A stretch of DNA of 22,905 nt, from contig CALZBV010000010.1 of NCBI GenBank assembly GCA_945622055.1, positions 1-22,905 on the forward strand. The letters run 5' to 3'. The DNA comes from an uncultured Clostridia bacterium (lineage in GTDB: Bacteria; Bacillota; Clostridia; Lachnospirales; Lachnospiraceae). The notes beneath the pieces were generated by a model that saw only the letters and a program-made list of their open reading frames with translations, made no database searches and was not told where the DNA came from. Shown one piece after another: positions 21,956 to 22,905 of the stretch (position 1 is the first letter of the stretch; each line of letters starts with the position of its first letter). Made by a program: the position numbers and the translations under genes.

Positions 21956-22905
21956 ATGATAAAACGAATGCTGATTGCGAACCGGGGAGAGATTGCGGTA
22001 CGAATTATCAGGTGCTGCAGGGAGATGGATATTGAAACAGTGGTTGTTTATTCTACTGCCGATGCAAATTCCTTACCGGTCATGGCAGCAAATCAGGCAG
22101 TCTGTATCGGACCGGCAAAAGCCTCCGACAGCTATCTGAATCAGGATGCAATTCTAACGGCAGCGCTTGCAACGAAATGTGATGCGATTCATCCGGGATA
22201 CGGATTTTTATCCGAAAACGCTGAATTTGCAAAACGGTGTGAAGAAAATGGTCTGATTTTTGTCGGACCATCTGCGGAGATTATCAGGAAAATGGGAGAC
22301 AAGCAGGCGGCACGTAAATGTATGCTTGAGAATCATGTTCCGGTCGTGCCGGGCTCAAAGGAATTAATTGGGGATGCCGAAGAGGCTGCAAAGCTGGCAG
22401 AGGAAATCGGATACCCGGTGCTACTGAAGGCATCTGCCGGAGGCGGCGGAAAAGGAATGCGAAAGGCTTTTTCCCGGGAAGAAATCAAGAGTGCCTTCGA
22501 TACTGCGCAGGCAGAGGCAAAGGCAGCCTTTGGAGACGGTTCCATGTATCTGGAAAAGCTGATTCTAAATCCGCATCACATTGAGGTACAGATTCTTGCA
22601 GACCGGCAGGGAAACACGGTTTCACTTGGGGAACGTGACTGTTCGATTCAGCGGAACAATCAAAAGCTTCTGGAGGAGTCTCCGTCCGTTTTCTTAAACG
22701 AAGCACTTCGGAAGGAAATGGGTGAGGTTGCTGTCCGTGCGGCAAAGGCGGCAGGGTATTACAGCGCCGGTACGGTTGAATTTGTCGTGGATGAGAATAA
22801 AAGGTATTACTTTATTGAAATGAATACAAGAATTCAGGTTGAGCATCCGGTTACGGAGCAGATTTCCGGAGTGGATCTGGTCCGGGAACAAATCCGGATT
22901 GCGGC
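21956..22905 (+). CDS. accC: Biotin carboxylase of acetyl-CoA carboxylase, 5' part
   Basis: The first 316 residues of the ATP-grasp enzyme that carboxylates biotin on AccB; the gene runs off the right edge (family length about 450). Motifs seen are MIKRMLIANRGEIAVRIIRC at the start, CDAIHPGYGFLSENAEFA, the glycine-rich ATP loop KASAGGGGKGMRKA, the LGERDCSIQ strand, and the metal/bicarbonate region FIEMNTRIQVEHPVTE. ATG 21956 follows AGGAGG (21944-21949) by 6 nt. At the segment written QRRHQK in E. coli this protein reads QRNNQK (residues 232-237), replacing Arg and the His that lies in the active site there. accD and accA would be expected downstream. Confidence 0.96.
   Translation, partial: MIKRMLIANRGEIAVRIIRCCREMDIETVVVYSTADANSLPVMAANQAVCIGPAKASDSYLNQDAILTAALATKCDAIHPGYGFLSENAEFAKRCEENGLIFVGPSAEIIRKMGDKQAARKCMLENHVPVVPGSKELIGDAEEAAKLAEEIGYPVLLKASAGGGGKGMRKAFSREEIKSAFDTAQAEAKAAFGDGSMYLEKLILNPHHIEVQILADRQGNTVSLGERDCSIQRNNQKLLEESPSVFLNEALRKEMGEVAVRAAKAAGYYSAGTVEFVVDENKRYYFIEMNTRIQVEHPVTEQISGVDLVREQIRIA

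Noticed and set aside
1..22905. Insertion sequences, prophage, CRISPR array, tRNA or rRNA
   Set aside because: I saw no transposase, integrase, phage structural genes, regularly spaced repeats, tRNA-like cloverleaf or rRNA sequence; the genes are mainly chromosomal housekeeping ones.

Overview
The window looks like a chromosomal segment of a low-to-mid G+C anaerobic Firmicute, most likely class Clostridia and probably Lachnospiraceae. The reasons are strong AGGAGG ribosome binding sites, consensus sigma-A promoters, many GTG/ATG start pairs, an AddAB rather than RecBCD nuclease, a glycine riboswitch in front of an AGCS symporter, and an acpP-accB-accC fatty acid cluster. I see no insertion sequence, prophage, CRISPR array, tRNA or rRNA. 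The taxonomic placement is inference.

Layout. Positions 1-196 hold the 3' end of purC and its terminator. A DMT/EamA permease and an unknown 143-aa helical protein follow on the + strand. A sigma-A promoter then leads into a single-aptamer glycine riboswitch and an AGCS sodium:amino-acid symporter (1797-3467), closed by a strong terminator. Next comes a three-gene + operon (3589-8463): a MoxR-type AAA+ ATPase with an N-terminal zinc ribbon, a DUF58 membrane protein, and a large membrane-anchored transglutaminase-like protein. This widespread trio is uncharacterised and probably acts at the envelope. A bidirectional terminator separates it from carB on the - strand (8554-11778), which has no carA beside it.

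The 536-bp gap upstream of carB is not empty. It holds a 6S RNA (SsrS) gene read on the + strand, with its own consensus promoter, an unusually long ~100-nt leader and a strong terminator. A small membrane-anchored protein of unknown function (- strand) follows, then the addB-addA operon (12876-20056) for double-strand-break resection, driven by an extended -10 promoter. A hemolysin III/PAQR-family membrane protein lies convergent to addA. After a 274-bp AT-rich gap, a perfect TTGACA-17-TATAAT promoter starts acpP-accB-accC (the last truncated by the window edge), which makes malonyl-CoA and the acyl carrier for fatty acid synthesis. That promoter lies inside a perfect 8-bp-arm inverted repeat that looks like an operator.

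The most informative non-coding elements are the 6S RNA with its extended leader, the glycine riboswitch whose P1 stem covers the Shine-Dalgarno sequence, the acpP operator candidate, and a GAAA-capped hairpin between acpP and accB. I found no wholly new system. The best candidate for undescribed function is the zinc-ribbon MoxR/DUF58/transglutaminase operon.
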